64,000 nucleotides of DNA from Shewanella woodyi ATCC 51908 (GTDB lineage: Bacteria; Pseudomonadota; Gammaproteobacteria; Enterobacterales; Shewanellaceae). A program made the translations under genes and the position numbers. The notes beneath the pieces were generated by a model. It made no database searches. It was given only the letters and a program-made list of their open reading frames with translations, and was not told the origin of the DNA. Below, in pieces: positions 41,209-50,531 of this stretch (its first letter is position 1; each line of letters begins with the position of its first letter). The stretch covers positions 2,666,001 through 2,730,000 of the forward strand of contig NC_010506.1 in the NCBI RefSeq assembly GCF_000019525.1, written 5' to 3'.

Positions 41209-42720
41209 TTACTTTAAGCCGCAATATTGAGTCAGATAACTGTCGTGGCTCATTAGCTTTGAGCTTGTCGTGTCGAAGATTTTATGTAGATCATTCAGAA
41301 ACTGAATATTCTGAGTTGTATTGATGTTCTCTGTCAGTGTTGAGTAGGTATTTGGCGTGAACCTTTGTCCTAGCATCACCTGTACCCAAGCATTTTCGGT
41401 AAACAGTTCATCTTGATATCGAGAGACGACACCAGAGGCTTTGAATAGGTCCAGTTTCTGTTGCAGTGAGTTTGGAATTGGCATTTCGCGGCAGTATTGC
41501 CAGAAAGGTGTCTGCTTTTGACCACTTAACCGATAGTGCAAAATGATAAAATCACGGATCTGTTCAAATTCTTGCTTAGATTGTTGGTTGTATTGGTCAA
41601 TGTTCGCTTGTTCCATCTCTTGGCTTGGAAAGAGTTTGAGTAGCCTGATAATACCGGACTGAACTAAGTGTAGGCTGGTGGACTCTAATGGCTCTACAAA
41701 ACCACTCGCAAGGCCAAGTGAAATACAGTTTTTTAGCCACTGATGTTTACGTCTTCCTGTGACAAAATTGACTTTTTGAGGCAGGGTTAGTGGTTTGCCA
41801 TCTAACTGTTTAAACAATAGCTTTTCGGCTTGCTCATCATTGATAAATTGGCTGCTGTAGACAATGCCGTTCCCTGTTCTGCTCTGTAGAGGAATGCGCC
41901 ATTGCCAGCCGGCTTCATTTGCAGTTGAACGGGTATAGGGACTGATAGGCTTTTTTACCTCACTTGCAACAGCAAGGGCCGAATCGCAGGGGAGCCAGTG
42001 ACGCCAATCTTCATAGCCGCTATTGAGTGCTTGCTCAATAAGTAAGCCTTTAAATCCAGAACAGTCAATAAATAGATCGCCTTCGATAGTCTGTCCGCTC
42101 GCTAAGGTGACAGAGTCAATAGCGCCATTGCTTGAGTTGAGGTTTGTTCTTATAACAAGGCCTTCAATAGAGTCTACACCAGCTTGTTTACTATAGCTTT
42201 TGAGGTATTTAGCATAGAGTGAAGCATCAAAATGATAGGCGTAAGTAAGCCCTGGTAAACCGGTTCCAGCGATAGCGTCTAAAGGCTGGAAGTTGTTTTT
42301 TTTAGCGCTAAGGTAGTTAAGCGAGTATTTGCCTAACTGCTTTGATATTTGATGCTCGCTTTTTAGGTAGTGATTAAGGTAATAGTGATGAAAAGGGGTA
42401 AGTGCGAGATCTTTGCCTAATGGTCCGAAGGCATGCATGTAGCTGTCGCCCTCTTGGGCCCAGTTATCGAACTCTATTCCAAGTTTGTAAGTCCCATTTG
42501 TTGCTTTGAGAAATTCATGTTCATCGATGTCCAGTGCTTGGTTGAACATTTTGAGGGGAGGGATGCTGGCTTCACCAACACCTACCGTTCCTACCTTATC
42601 GGATTCAATTTGAGTGATTGTAAGCTGTTTCCCTAAAAATCTCACTAGCATGGCCGCAGCCATCCAACCTGCAGTTCCACCTCCGACAATGACTATCTTT
42701 TTTATGGGTGAGTGCATCAT
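41209..42720 (-). CDS. Flavin-dependent (tryptophan) halogenase-family protein
   Basis: The 503-residue protein has the FAD motif VGGGTAGWMAA, the halogenase WxWxIP motif in GWQWRIPL (272-277), and VGVGEASIPPL. Counting from the first ATG, Lys79 (TYKLGIEF), Glu346 and Ser347 (GFVEPLESTS) coincide in number with the catalytic residues of RebH and PrnA, so chemistry looks intact. No flavin reductase or antibiotic genes are nearby. Such genes recur beside TonB-dependent receptors in Alteromonadales and Caulobacter, where their substrate is unknown. It has no clear signal peptide. AAGGAGCT precedes the start. Confidence 0.88.
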   Translation of the reverse strand: MMHSPIKKIVIVGGGTAGWMAAAMLVRFLGKQLTITQIESDKVGTVGVGEASIPPLKMFNQALDIDEHEFLKATNGTYKLGIEFDNWAQEGDSYMHAFGPLGKDLALTPFHHYYLNHYLKSEHQISKQLGKYSLNYLSAKKNNFQPLDAIAGTGLPGLTYAYHFDASLYAKYLKSYSKQAGVDSIEGLVIRTNLNSSNGAIDSVTLASGQTIEGDLFIDCSGFKGLLIEQALNSGYEDWRHWLPCDSALAVASEVKKPISPYTRSTANEAGWQWRIPLQSRTGNGIVYSSQFINDEQAEKLLFKQLDGKPLTLPQKVNFVTGRRKHQWLKNCISLGLASGFVEPLESTSLHLVQSGIIRLLKLFPSQEMEQANIDQYNQQSKQEFEQIRDFIILHYRLSGQKQTPFWQYCREMPIPNSLQQKLDLFKASGVVSRYQDELFTENAWVQVMLGQRFTPNTYSTLTENINTTQNIQFLNDLHKIFDTTSSKLMSHDSYLTQYCGLK

Positions 42721-42735
42721 AGCTCCTTAATGATC

Positions 42736-42803
42736 CCTCTGTGACTAACCGTTTATGCTCATGGGTATATAGACACTTGAGCTTGAACGATTAGTCACAG
42801 AGG
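42736..42803 (-). repeat. 13-bp perfect inverted repeat between receptor and halogenase genes
   Basis: CCTCTGTGACTAA (42736-42748) and TTAGTCACAGAGG (42791-42803) enclose 42 nt. It starts 12 nt after the receptor stop and ends 15 nt before the halogenase start. No T-run follows. An RNA-stabilising or differential-expression hairpin that keeps receptor mRNA abundant relative to the downstream genes is plausible. Confidence 0.7.
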
Positions 42804-42815
42804 ATTTAGGGGAGA

Positions 42816-45542
42816 TTAGAACTTGTAATTAAGGCCTAACATGTAGTTACGACCATAGTTCTGGAAATCACGCACCTCACGTTTGTCATCACCAAAATAG
42901 GAGGTGAAAGGCTCATTGGTTAAGTTATTCACCTGCAATTGAACCGACAGTCCATAAAGCGCATCGATGCCACTTTCAGAGAAGTCATAGCCAATTTGAG
43001 CATCTACGACAGTTTCAGCCTTAATATTCACGTTTTCACGTTGCAAACTGATCTTTGTAACCTCTCCAAGGAAGTCTGAGCGGTAGCGAGAGCTGATGCG
43101 TGCTTCAAAACCACGAGTTTCATAATAAACCGTCGCATTAAAGGTTTTCTCAGATAAACCCGGTAGGGTGGTTGGTTCACTGTCTGGTGTTTCCTTCACT
43201 TCGCTGTCGGTATAGCTGCCGCTTAAGATAGTACCAAAACCTTCAAGCGCATTGGCAAACATTCCAAAGTCGATAGAGAGCGATGCCTCAATCCCTTGCA
43301 CGTATCCACCTTCGCCGTTTTGAGGTTGAGTCACGTTACCGATAGGGTTGCCTGGTTGATCTGGGAATATCTCACCAAAATTAAAGTTTGAGTGCTGATC
43401 ATAAACAAAGTTTTCTAGATCTTTGTAGAACACAGCTAAGGCAAAGTAGCCTTGATCGCTGAAATAGTTCTCATAGCTAATATCATACTGGCGTGCCAAC
43501 CAAGGTTTGAGGTAAGGGTTACCTGCGCCACCAGTCCAGTTGACGCCATCAGTTGGTGACGCATTATAGCTAAAGTTGACGTTAGCATTCATCTTGTCCA
43601 TACGTGCACGGGTTAAGGTTCTGGCTGCTGCAACACGAAGAACCTGATCTTCCGCCACTTCGAAACTTAAGTTCATACTAGGTAGCCATTCGGTATAGGT
43701 ATCACCGGCAGAATTTGGTGTTTTCACCACCTCACCACTGTCCACTGTGGCGACTGTTCCCTCTGAACTTTGATCAGTATGCACCGATTGCAAACCAAGA
43801 TTACCGACAACTGGTAGACCAAACAGCTCTGTCTCAAGATTCGCCATCACAAAAAGGGTTGTGACCTCCTCTGAGACATCCCAAGAGTTGGTTGCACGGC
43901 TGAGATCAACTGTGTCAGCATTGGTTTCTATGTAGTTGCCGTCGTTATAGAAAGCCAGCGAGTCATAACTTAGCATGTCACCCATGCCGAAAAACTCGAG
44001 AGAGGTGGGTGAAAGCAGATACTGATCAGGTACGCGTACCATATCTGGGTACTGCTTTAAGGTTAGGTAGAAGCCGTTGTCCCGCTTACTCTTATCACGA
44101 TCGGTGCGGTTAACGCCAAATTCAATACTGCTGATAAAGCCATCATCGAAGATATACTCCGCGCTTAATCGCAGGGATTTTAGTTCATCCTCAATCTCTG
44201 GTTTGTTAATAAAGCCATCTTGGCTATCAGGACCGATAGGGTTTCCCCAGCTAAATGGTCCGCCTAGTTTGATAAGATCAGGGTTGGAGTAATCCAAATT
44301 GTGGGCAAAGTTATAACTTCCTTCGCCATTATAAGCAAAGCCTAAGGTGTCGGTGACCCCATTACCATTTCCACGGCCTGTTCCACTGTAGCTCTCCATG
44401 CCAATGTCTGTTCTGTTTGCACGGGACATAGAGACATCGGCTGTGACACTCCAGTTTTCATTGAGCATAAACTGATTGTTCCAGCCAATGGATAACGAGT
44501 CGGCATCTCGAATATTAATATCGTTTCGAACAATTACAGCGGCATCATTAATGGTGCCATTTGTCACGAGTCCATCGCTATTTTCTATGGCTGTTATGCC
44601 AGCATTTCCCCATCCAGCACCCCATTGGCCTGGGATCTCAATGCCACGAAGGCGCTGCTCATCATTGAATTTTGTGTAGTAGATGTCGAGTACAGAGTGA
44701 AAAGTCTCATTTGGCTGGTATTCAAATACGGCTAAAACACCATCACGCTCAAGCTCACTTGAACGCACAAAAGGTTTTGCCCCACCCAATACTTTTGGAT
44801 TGTCTGGGTTATAGTCAAGCTCTGGGTAACCCCAAGCTTGCCAGCGCTCCTCCTGATTAGGTGATTGCATGCGTGCATAACCTAAGGCGATCCCAAAGGT
44901 GTCATCGGCAAATTGATCCACATAGGAGATACTACCGCGGTAGCCTTTGTCGGTGGAGTCACTGTTAAGTGCGCCAAGGTCGTTCCACTCACCGCGCAGA
45001 GACACGGCGATAGTCTGCTCACCATGAATTAGTGGACTGATGGTTTGCATATCAACTGTGCCACCAATGGCCTGAGCCATAACAGAGGCATCGGGTGTCT
45101 TATACACCACCACGCGATTTAATAGCTCTGAAGGGTATTGATCGAACTCTACACCACGATTGTCATTAACAGAGGCCTGTTCACGTCCGTTCAAGGTTGC
45201 GGTTGTGAAGTCTGGTCCCAGTCCACGAATTGAGATCACATTGGCACGGCCATCGAGTCGCTGGGCGGCAACGCCTGGAAGTCTAGCTAATGATTCAGCA
45301 ATACTGACATCTGGCAGCTTGCCTATATCTTCAGCAGATATCGCTTCAACAATGGATGAGGATGACATCTTTAGTGATTGTGACTCTTTGAGGCTGCGTC
45401 TGATCCCCGTCACTTCAATCACTTCGATCGCTTCTTCTGCATTTTGGTCTGTTTGCGAAAGTGGTTCTGCTGCGTAGGTTTGCGTACTTGCACCTGCGGC
45501 CATTAAGGCTAAAGTCAGTAGGCTAGGTTTAAATTGAATCAT
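42816..45542 (-). CDS. TonB-dependent outer membrane receptor for maltodextrins
   Basis: The 908-residue receptor has a signal peptide (1-24, TYA-AEP), a TonB box (about IEVIEVTG), a plug domain (SSSIVEAISAEDIGKLPD... SIRGLG) and a 22-strand barrel ending NYMLGLNYKF with terminal Phe. It belongs to the group of carbohydrate receptors common in Xanthomonas, Caulobacter and Alteromonadales, which lack SusD partners. It heads an operon with the halogenase-like gene and two GH13 enzymes, which points to starch fragments as substrate. A promoter with an overlapping palindrome lies upstream. Confidence 0.92.
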   Translation of the reverse strand: MIQFKPSLLTLALMAAGASTQTYAAEPLSQTDQNAEEAIEVIEVTGIRRSLKESQSLKMSSSSIVEAISAEDIGKLPDVSIAESLARLPGVAAQRLDGRANVISIRGLGPDFTTATLNGREQASVNDNRGVEFDQYPSELLNRVVVYKTPDASVMAQAIGGTVDMQTISPLIHGEQTIAVSLRGEWNDLGALNSDSTDKGYRGSISYVDQFADDTFGIALGYARMQSPNQEERWQAWGYPELDYNPDNPKVLGGAKPFVRSSELERDGVLAVFEYQPNETFHSVLDIYYTKFNDEQRLRGIEIPGQWGAGWGNAGITAIENSDGLVTNGTINDAAVIVRNDINIRDADSLSIGWNNQFMLNENWSVTADVSMSRANRTDIGMESYSGTGRGNGNGVTDTLGFAYNGEGSYNFAHNLDYSNPDLIKLGGPFSWGNPIGPDSQDGFINKPEIEDELKSLRLSAEYIFDDGFISSIEFGVNRTDRDKSKRDNGFYLTLKQYPDMVRVPDQYLLSPTSLEFFGMGDMLSYDSLAFYNDGNYIETNADTVDLSRATNSWDVSEEVTTLFVMANLETELFGLPVVGNLGLQSVHTDQSSEGTVATVDSGEVVKTPNSAGDTYTEWLPSMNLSFEVAEDQVLRVAAARTLTRARMDKMNANVNFSYNASPTDGVNWTGGAGNPYLKPWLARQYDISYENYFSDQGYFALAVFYKDLENFVYDQHSNFNFGEIFPDQPGNPIGNVTQPQNGEGGYVQGIEASLSIDFGMFANALEGFGTILSGSYTDSEVKETPDSEPTTLPGLSEKTFNATVYYETRGFEARISSRYRSDFLGEVTKISLQRENVNIKAETVVDAQIGYDFSESGIDALYGLSVQLQVNNLTNEPFTSYFGDDKREVRDFQNYGRNYMLGLNYKF

Positions 45543-45716
45543 CCATCTATCCCCTTATTTCACTCGATTACTTATCTTATTTTTATTGTGAGCAGTCACG
45601 GCAATACACAGGTTTTAATGAATCGTTGTGAATTAGAGCTGCTTGATTGTTGCATCTGTTTTTGGTTTGTTGCATTTCAGTGACGATACTACTCTCGGGA
45701 TAATGGAGACGACAAT

Positions 45717-45746
45717 ATTATGCATACGTATTCAAAAGATATGCAA
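45717..45746 (-). promoter_or_regulatory. Promoter of the receptor operon
   Basis: On the minus strand TTGCAT and CATAAT are separated by 18 bp, and the 14-bp palindrome lies across the spacer and -10. This arrangement allows repression by occlusion. The promoter is about 175 nt upstream of the receptor start. Confidence 0.6.
45721..45734. promoter_or_regulatory. Candidate sugar-regulator operator, copy 2
   Basis: TGCATACGTATTCA, identical to the site at 34019-34032, inside the receptor promoter. The repeated site suggests coordinated control of both operons by one LacI-type repressor. Confidence 0.7.
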
Positions 45747-45871
45747 GAGGCGTTATGGGTGTTTTTTACCCATATCTAGCCCAGTTAAAGTTAGGCGAAA
45801 AGAGGTGTTTGCCTTTGTTTTTAAATGGTTTTACTGCCTCATCTCACTAGCCTTGTTTAGCTTGGTAGTTA

Positions 45872-45885
45872 TGCATACGTATGCA
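45872..45885. promoter_or_regulatory. Candidate sugar-regulator operator, copy 3
   Basis: TGCATACGTATGCA is a perfect palindrome 143 bp upstream of the alpha-glucosidase ATG. It lies just after TTGGTA, a possible -35 for that gene. It is the fully symmetrical form of the two other sites. Confidence 0.7.
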
Positions 45886-46027
45886 GAGATATTGAACCCT
45901 ATTTCCCGGATCACGTATGCTCAACTCATTCGAGCAATCACTTTTGTGCTTTACAAAAAAACAACAAGGGTGCAACTGGCTAGAGTTTTTGTTCTCAAGT
46001 TGGTTATTAATTTTTTTAGGGGCGGCA

Positions 46028-47677
46028 ATGACTCAGGTTTCGACTCAGCTTTCTTGGTGGCGCGGTGCGGTGATCTATCAGATCTATCCACGTAGTCTGC
46101 TTGATACCAACGGAGACGGTGTTGGTGATCTACAGGGCATTATTCAAAAGCTTGATTATATCGCTAGCCTGAATGTGGATGCTATTTGGATCTCTCCATT
46201 TTTTAAGTCACCAATGAAAGATTTTGGTTATGACATCAGTGACTATCGTGATGTTGACCCCATGTTCGGCACGATGAATGATTTCGATAAGCTGATTGTT
46301 AAGGCGCACGCGTTAGGTATTAAGGTGGTGATCGATCAAGTGCTAAGTCATACATCAGATCAGCATCAGTGGTTTATCGATAGTCGTGAAAGTAAGACGA
46401 ATGCTAAAAGTGATTGGTATGTATGGGCTGAGCCAAAAGAAGATGGGACGGCGCCCAATAACTGGTTAGCTATTTTTGGCGGTTGTGCTTGGGAGTGGGA
46501 ACCTAGGCGTCAGCAGTATTACCTGCATAATTTTTTAACGAGTCAGCCTGATCTTAATTTTCATCATCCAGAGGTAAGGCAAGCGGTACTCGATAATGTT
46601 GAGTTTTGGCTTAAAAAGGGAGTTGACGGTTTTCGGTTAGATGCGATCACTTTTTGTTATCATGATGAACTGCTTAGAGACAACCCGCCTAAGCCAAAGG
46701 ATAAGCGCCAAGGCCGCGGCTTTAGTGAAGACAACCCTTACGCATACCAATATCACTACTTCAATAATACCCGCCCACAAACCTTAGGGTTTATTGAGGA
46801 GCTAAGAGCATTAGTGGATAGGTATCCAGGTGCTATGACCTTAGGTGAGGTCTCATCAGAAGATTCACTCTCTACGATGGCTCAATACACCCAAGGTGAG
46901 GGGCGATTGCATATGGCCTATAGTTTTGAGCTACTGACCGAAGATTTTAGCGCAGCCTACATAAGACAAACGGTGGAAGAATTAGAGGCTAGCATTGGCG
47001 ATGGATGGCCTTGTTGGGCCATTGGAAATCATGATGTGCAGCGTGTGGCAACGCGTTGGGGTCGAAACTGTAGTGATCCCAATATGGTGAAGATGTTAAC
47101 TGCCATGCTGTGCTCTCTACGTGGCAGTGTTTGTACTTACCAAGGAGAGGAGTTGGGACTCACAGAGGCTTCGATCGATTTTGAGCAGTTGCAAGACCCC
47201 TTTGGTATCGCTTTCTGGCCCAAGTTTAAGGGGAGAGATGGATGCCGCACTCCACTACCTTGGACCAACAGTGATAAGGGGGCGGGCTTTAGTGATGGGG
47301 CACCTTGGCTTCCTGTCGCTAAAGAGCACTTGTCTGCATCAGTAGCAGGGCAGGAATCTAATCAGGATTCAGTACTCAATGCATATCGACAGTTTCTGCA
47401 GTGGCGACGTGAACATACGCCACTTATTCAAGGTGAGATCAAATTTATTGATGCACCGGAGTCCATTCTCGCTTTTATTCGTGAAGCTGAAGGTATTCGC
47501 TATTTTATCTGTTTCAACCTTAGCGATAAGTGCACTGAATATAGATTCAGCTTAAGTGGTGAAGTCGATGCGAAGAAGCTTGATGTTCTCAGTGGTCATG
47601 GGCTAGTGACTGGTCGATTGATAGACGGTGGCCTTGCGTTACCTGCTTACTCAAGTTTTTATGGCGTATTAACGTGA
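46028..47677 (+). CDS. Cytoplasmic GH13 alpha-glucosidase (oligo-1,6-/maltase type)
   Basis: The protein has 549 residues from the ATG at 46028, chosen for the AGGGGCGG ribosome site and because MTQVSTQLSWWRGAVIYQIYPRS is the normal family start. GH13 motifs: VIDQVLSHTSDQ, GVDGFRLDAITF with the nucleophile Asp, TLGEVSSED with the acid Glu, and AIGNHDVQRV. No signal peptide from this start. It hydrolyses imported maltose and short maltodextrins to glucose. It is followed after 31 nt by a hexose transporter gene, so the two are an operon. Confidence 0.93.
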   Translation: MTQVSTQLSWWRGAVIYQIYPRSLLDTNGDGVGDLQGIIQKLDYIASLNVDAIWISPFFKSPMKDFGYDISDYRDVDPMFGTMNDFDKLIVKAHALGIKVVIDQVLSHTSDQHQWFIDSRESKTNAKSDWYVWAEPKEDGTAPNNWLAIFGGCAWEWEPRRQQYYLHNFLTSQPDLNFHHPEVRQAVLDNVEFWLKKGVDGFRLDAITFCYHDELLRDNPPKPKDKRQGRGFSEDNPYAYQYHYFNNTRPQTLGFIEELRALVDRYPGAMTLGEVSSEDSLSTMAQYTQGEGRLHMAYSFELLTEDFSAAYIRQTVEELEASIGDGWPCWAIGNHDVQRVATRWGRNCSDPNMVKMLTAMLCSLRGSVCTYQGEELGLTEASIDFEQLQDPFGIAFWPKFKGRDGCRTPLPWTNSDKGAGFSDGAPWLPVAKEHLSASVAGQESNQDSVLNAYRQFLQWRREHTPLIQGEIKFIDAPESILAFIREAEGIRYFICFNLSDKCTEYRFSLSGEVDAKKLDVLSGHGLVTGRLIDGGLALPAYSSFYGVLT

Positions 47678-47708
47678 AATAAATTGATAATAAAATTGGA
47701 AGATAATA

Positions 47709-48983
47709 ATGGCCTCACTCTATAACAACTCACAACTTGATAACTCTGGCTCCAATAAAGCAGGTACTGAAGGGAGTTATCGGTTTGCTTTGGTGTCTCT
47801 AACGTCTCTGTTTTTTATGTGGGGCTTTATTACCTGCTTAAACGATATCCTTATTCCTCATCTTAAGGCCGTCTTTTCCCTAAATTATACCCAGGCGATG
47901 TTAATCCAGTTTTGTTTCTTTGGCGCTTATTTTTTAGTGTCTATTCCAGCAGGCCGATTAGTTAAAAAGCTTGGGTATCAGAAGGGGATAGTCACTGGGT
48001 TGATTATTGCTAGTTTAGGTTGCGCCCTGTTTTACCCCGCAGCTGAGTTTGAAACCTATGGCTTATTCCTCGGCGCTCTATTTGTGTTAGCGTCTGGAAT
48101 TACAATACTGCAGGTGGCTGCTAACCCCTATGTCAATGCGTTAGGTAGTAGTGAGACGGCATCTAGCCGTTTAAATTTAACCCAAGCGTTTAATGCATTG
48201 GGGACGACAGTGGCTCCCTATTTCGGGGCTGTGCTTATTTTATCGGTAGCCACGGAAGCCACATCGGCTTTAGCGCACTCAGCAGAAGCTGAGGTAGTTA
48301 AGCTCCCTTATCTTTTGTTATCAGGCATGTTGGCCGTGCTAGCTTTGGTATTTGCCAAGCTTAAGCTACCTGTTATTCAATCTCATATCGATTTAAATAG
48401 CGGTGAAACAGTCACGTACAAAGGGAGAACAGGTGCGCTGCAATCGACACACTTGGTATTAGGTGCAGTGGGTATTTTTGTTTATGTGGGCGCAGAGGTG
48501 TCGATTGGCAGTTTTCTGGTTAACTTCCTAGGCGAGTCTCATATTGGTGGATTGAAAGAGTCTGAAGCAGCCCAGCTTATTACATACTATTGGGGCGGGG
48601 CGATGGTAGGGCGCTTTATTGGTTCTGCGGTGATGCAAAAAGTGGCAGCGGGAAAAGTATTGGCCTTTAATGCGGCTATGGCAGCTATTTTGGTTGCTGT
48701 GGCCATGCTCAGTAGCGGTAACATTGCGATGTGGGCAATCTTGGCTGTGGGTTTATTTAACTCAATTATGTTTCCTACTATCTTTAGCTTGGCATTGAGG
48801 GATCTAGGACCACATACATCACAAGGCTCAGGAGTTCTCTGTTTGGCTATTGTTGGTGGAGCAATCTTGCCATTACTGCAGGGGATAACGGCTGATGCTA
48901 TCGGGATCCAGCAGGCCTTTTTCCTACCTATCCTCTGTTATGCTTTCATCCTATTTTATGGTGTTAAAGGTTCTCGTATTTAG
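47709..48983 (+). CDS. FHS-family MFS hexose:proton symporter (FucP/GluP type)
   Basis: The 424-residue protein has 12 predicted membrane helices. Family signatures are [52 protein letters not shown] and [16 protein letters not shown], shared by FucP, GluP and NagP. In this operon the substrate is most likely glucose released by the exported glucoamylase. It stands downstream of the alpha-glucosidase gene. Fucose or N-acetylglucosamine specificity cannot be excluded on sequence alone. Confidence 0.9.
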   Translation: MASLYNNSQLDNSGSNKAGTEGSYRFALVSLTSLFFMWGFITCLNDILIPHLKAVFSLNYTQAMLIQFCFFGAYFLVSIPAGRLVKKLGYQKGIVTGLIIASLGCALFYPAAEFETYGLFLGALFVLASGITILQVAANPYVNALGSSETASSRLNLTQAFNALGTTVAPYFGAVLILSVATEATSALAHSAEAEVVKLPYLLLSGMLAVLALVFAKLKLPVIQSHIDLNSGETVTYKGRTGALQSTHLVLGAVGIFVYVGAEVSIGSFLVNFLGESHIGGLKESEAAQLITYYWGGAMVGRFIGSAVMQKVAAGKVLAFNAAMAAILVAVAMLSSGNIAMWAILAVGLFNSIMFPTIFSLALRDLGPHTSQGSGVLCLAIVGGAILPLLQGITADAIGIQQAFFLPILCYAFILFYGVKGSRI

Positions 48984-49144
48984 CCGTTGCCGATTGGTAT
49001 TAGCGGCCCGTTGGCCGCTTTTGAATTTGTCAGAGCAAGTCCTGAGTATATAATCGCGCTTTGGAGGAGAGATATCTTGCGTATTGCAGGCTTAACTCTT
49101 ATTATCCTCACGTTTTCCCTTATGCATCTACAATAGGCAATATC

Positions 49145-50359
49145 ATGCTTAACTCTCCGCTTTCCCCTAGCTCAACAGAATTAGTTATCAGTATTTTAGA
49201 TATGGTGTTATCTGAAGGTAAACCTTTAGATAGAGCTTATTCTGTTCACTTCTCTGGTCTTCAACTTATACCGTCGGAGCAGGCCCGTATAACTAAGGTC
49301 GTCGGAGATATTTTACGTCGTTTGAATCTGTACTGTTTTCTATCTGACGTGAAGCCTGAGGAGATCTCTCGTTTGGGATCGCGTTTGATGAATGCTTGGC
49401 ACCTGTTTCACGAGCTTGAATTACCAAAACTTCAATACTCCTTGCCTCTTGCTGAAGCTGAATATTTTGCCCGTCTTGAAGAAGCTAAGCTTCAACCAGC
49501 GCTCTGGGATGGTTGTCCTGAATGGTTAGATACCATGGGACAAGCTCAATTAGGAGAGGCATGGGCAAAAGAGCGTGCGGCATTGAATACTCAGCCTAAG
49601 CGTTTTATTCGTACCAATATTTTAAAATGTACCCGTGAAGAGCTTGCAAAGAAGTTGCGCAATGAGCAAGTGCAAACAACTGAGGTTGATGGTGTCGATA
49701 CCGCCTTAGAGGTGGTGTCTGATTCTGCACTATTTCGTACAGAGAGTTTCAAAAAAGGTTGGTTTGAGCAGCAAGACGCTGGCTCTCAGTTGGTGGCAGC
49801 AGCGGTCGATGCCAAACCTGGTATGCGCGTGATTGACGCATGTGCTGGTGCGGGTGGAAAAACCCTTTCAATTGCAGCTCAGATGAAAGGGAAAGGTCGT
49901 TTACTGGCGATGGATGTTGAGCAGTGGAAACTCGATAATCTTAAACAGCGTGCTCGCCGTGCAAATGCTAGTAATGTTGAAACTCGTATTATCGCCAGCA
50001 GCAAAACAATAAAGCGTTTGAAATTGAGCGCCGATAGATTGTTACTTGATGTTCCTTGTTCAGGTTTAGGCGTTCTTAAGCGTAACCCTGATGCTAAATG
50101 GCGTGACACGCCAGATCGTCTCCCTGTTTTGGTTGAGCTGCAAAAGCATATTTTACAAAGTTATAGTCGTATGGTGAAAGTGGGCGGGATCTTAATCTAT
50201 GCGACCTGCTCAATTATGCCAGAGGAAAACCGCGACCAAGTCGACGCGTTTTTGGCTGAAAATGAACACTTTACATTTTTAGAAGATGAAACCATCAGTG
50301 TCGCTGACTCAGGTTTTGATGGCTTTTATATGGCAAGGCTTGAGCGGATTGCTGAGTAG
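49145..50359 (+). CDS. RsmB/NOP-family RNA (cytosine-5) methyltransferase
   Basis: The protein has 404 residues from the ATG at 49145; the longer frame begins at TTG 49061 and adds non-conserved residues. It has an N-terminal helical RNA-binding part and a Rossmann methyltransferase: SAM loop VIDACAGAGGKTL, motif IV LLDVPCSGLGVLKRN and motif VI ATCSIMPEEN. The two catalytic cysteines (PCSG and TCS) are both present. It methylates a cytosine in rRNA or tRNA; it resembles the Sun/RsmB group but the target is not assigned. Confidence 0.88.
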   Translation: MLNSPLSPSSTELVISILDMVLSEGKPLDRAYSVHFSGLQLIPSEQARITKVVGDILRRLNLYCFLSDVKPEEISRLGSRLMNAWHLFHELELPKLQYSLPLAEAEYFARLEEAKLQPALWDGCPEWLDTMGQAQLGEAWAKERAALNTQPKRFIRTNILKCTREELAKKLRNEQVQTTEVDGVDTALEVVSDSALFRTESFKKGWFEQQDAGSQLVAAAVDAKPGMRVIDACAGAGGKTLSIAAQMKGKGRLLAMDVEQWKLDNLKQRARRANASNVETRIIASSKTIKRLKLSADRLLLDVPCSGLGVLKRNPDAKWRDTPDRLPVLVELQKHILQSYSRMVKVGGILIYATCSIMPEENRDQVDAFLAENEHFTFLEDETISVADSGFDGFYMARLERIAE

Positions 50360-50393
50360 AGGTTTGTTGCCTATATTTCAATCAACTGTTAAT

Positions 50394-50421
50394 AAACGAG
50401 GCTAATAGCCTCGTTTTTTTT
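50394..50421 (+). terminator. Terminator of the methyltransferase gene
   Basis: AAACGAGGCTA and TAGCCTCGTTT form a stem closed by a tight loop, followed by eight or more T residues. Confidence 0.85.
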
Positions 50422-50531
50422 GCAGGTAATAAACCGTTTATGCTTGTATTTCTTGGTCAGCATTTGTAAGCATTTATGTTTAAATTAAGTTAGAATTATT
50501 GTAGAACCTTATCTTGTAGATGCGGAGAGCA

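Larger units (their letters stand above)
45543..46027. other. Divergent regulatory region, receptor operon / alpha-glucosidase
   Basis: 485 bp separate the receptor start and the ATG at 46028. It holds two 14-bp palindromes and a receptor promoter, listed separately. An open frame from 45643 to 46095 crosses it but lacks a ribosome site and overlaps the operators and the glycosidase, so it is not a gene. A degenerate half site CACGTATGC lies at about 45912. Confidence 0.7.

Noticed and set aside
45917-46027. N-terminal extension of the alpha-glucosidase as a possible signal peptide
   Set aside because: The stretch is hydrophobic in part, but a strong ribosome site and the family-typical start are at 46028, and the enzyme's role fits the cytoplasm.
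45643-46095. A 150-codon open frame upstream of the alpha-glucosidase
   Set aside because: It overlaps both operators and the start of the glycosidase in another frame, has no convincing ribosome site, and its Cys/Phe/Arg-rich translation is not protein-like.
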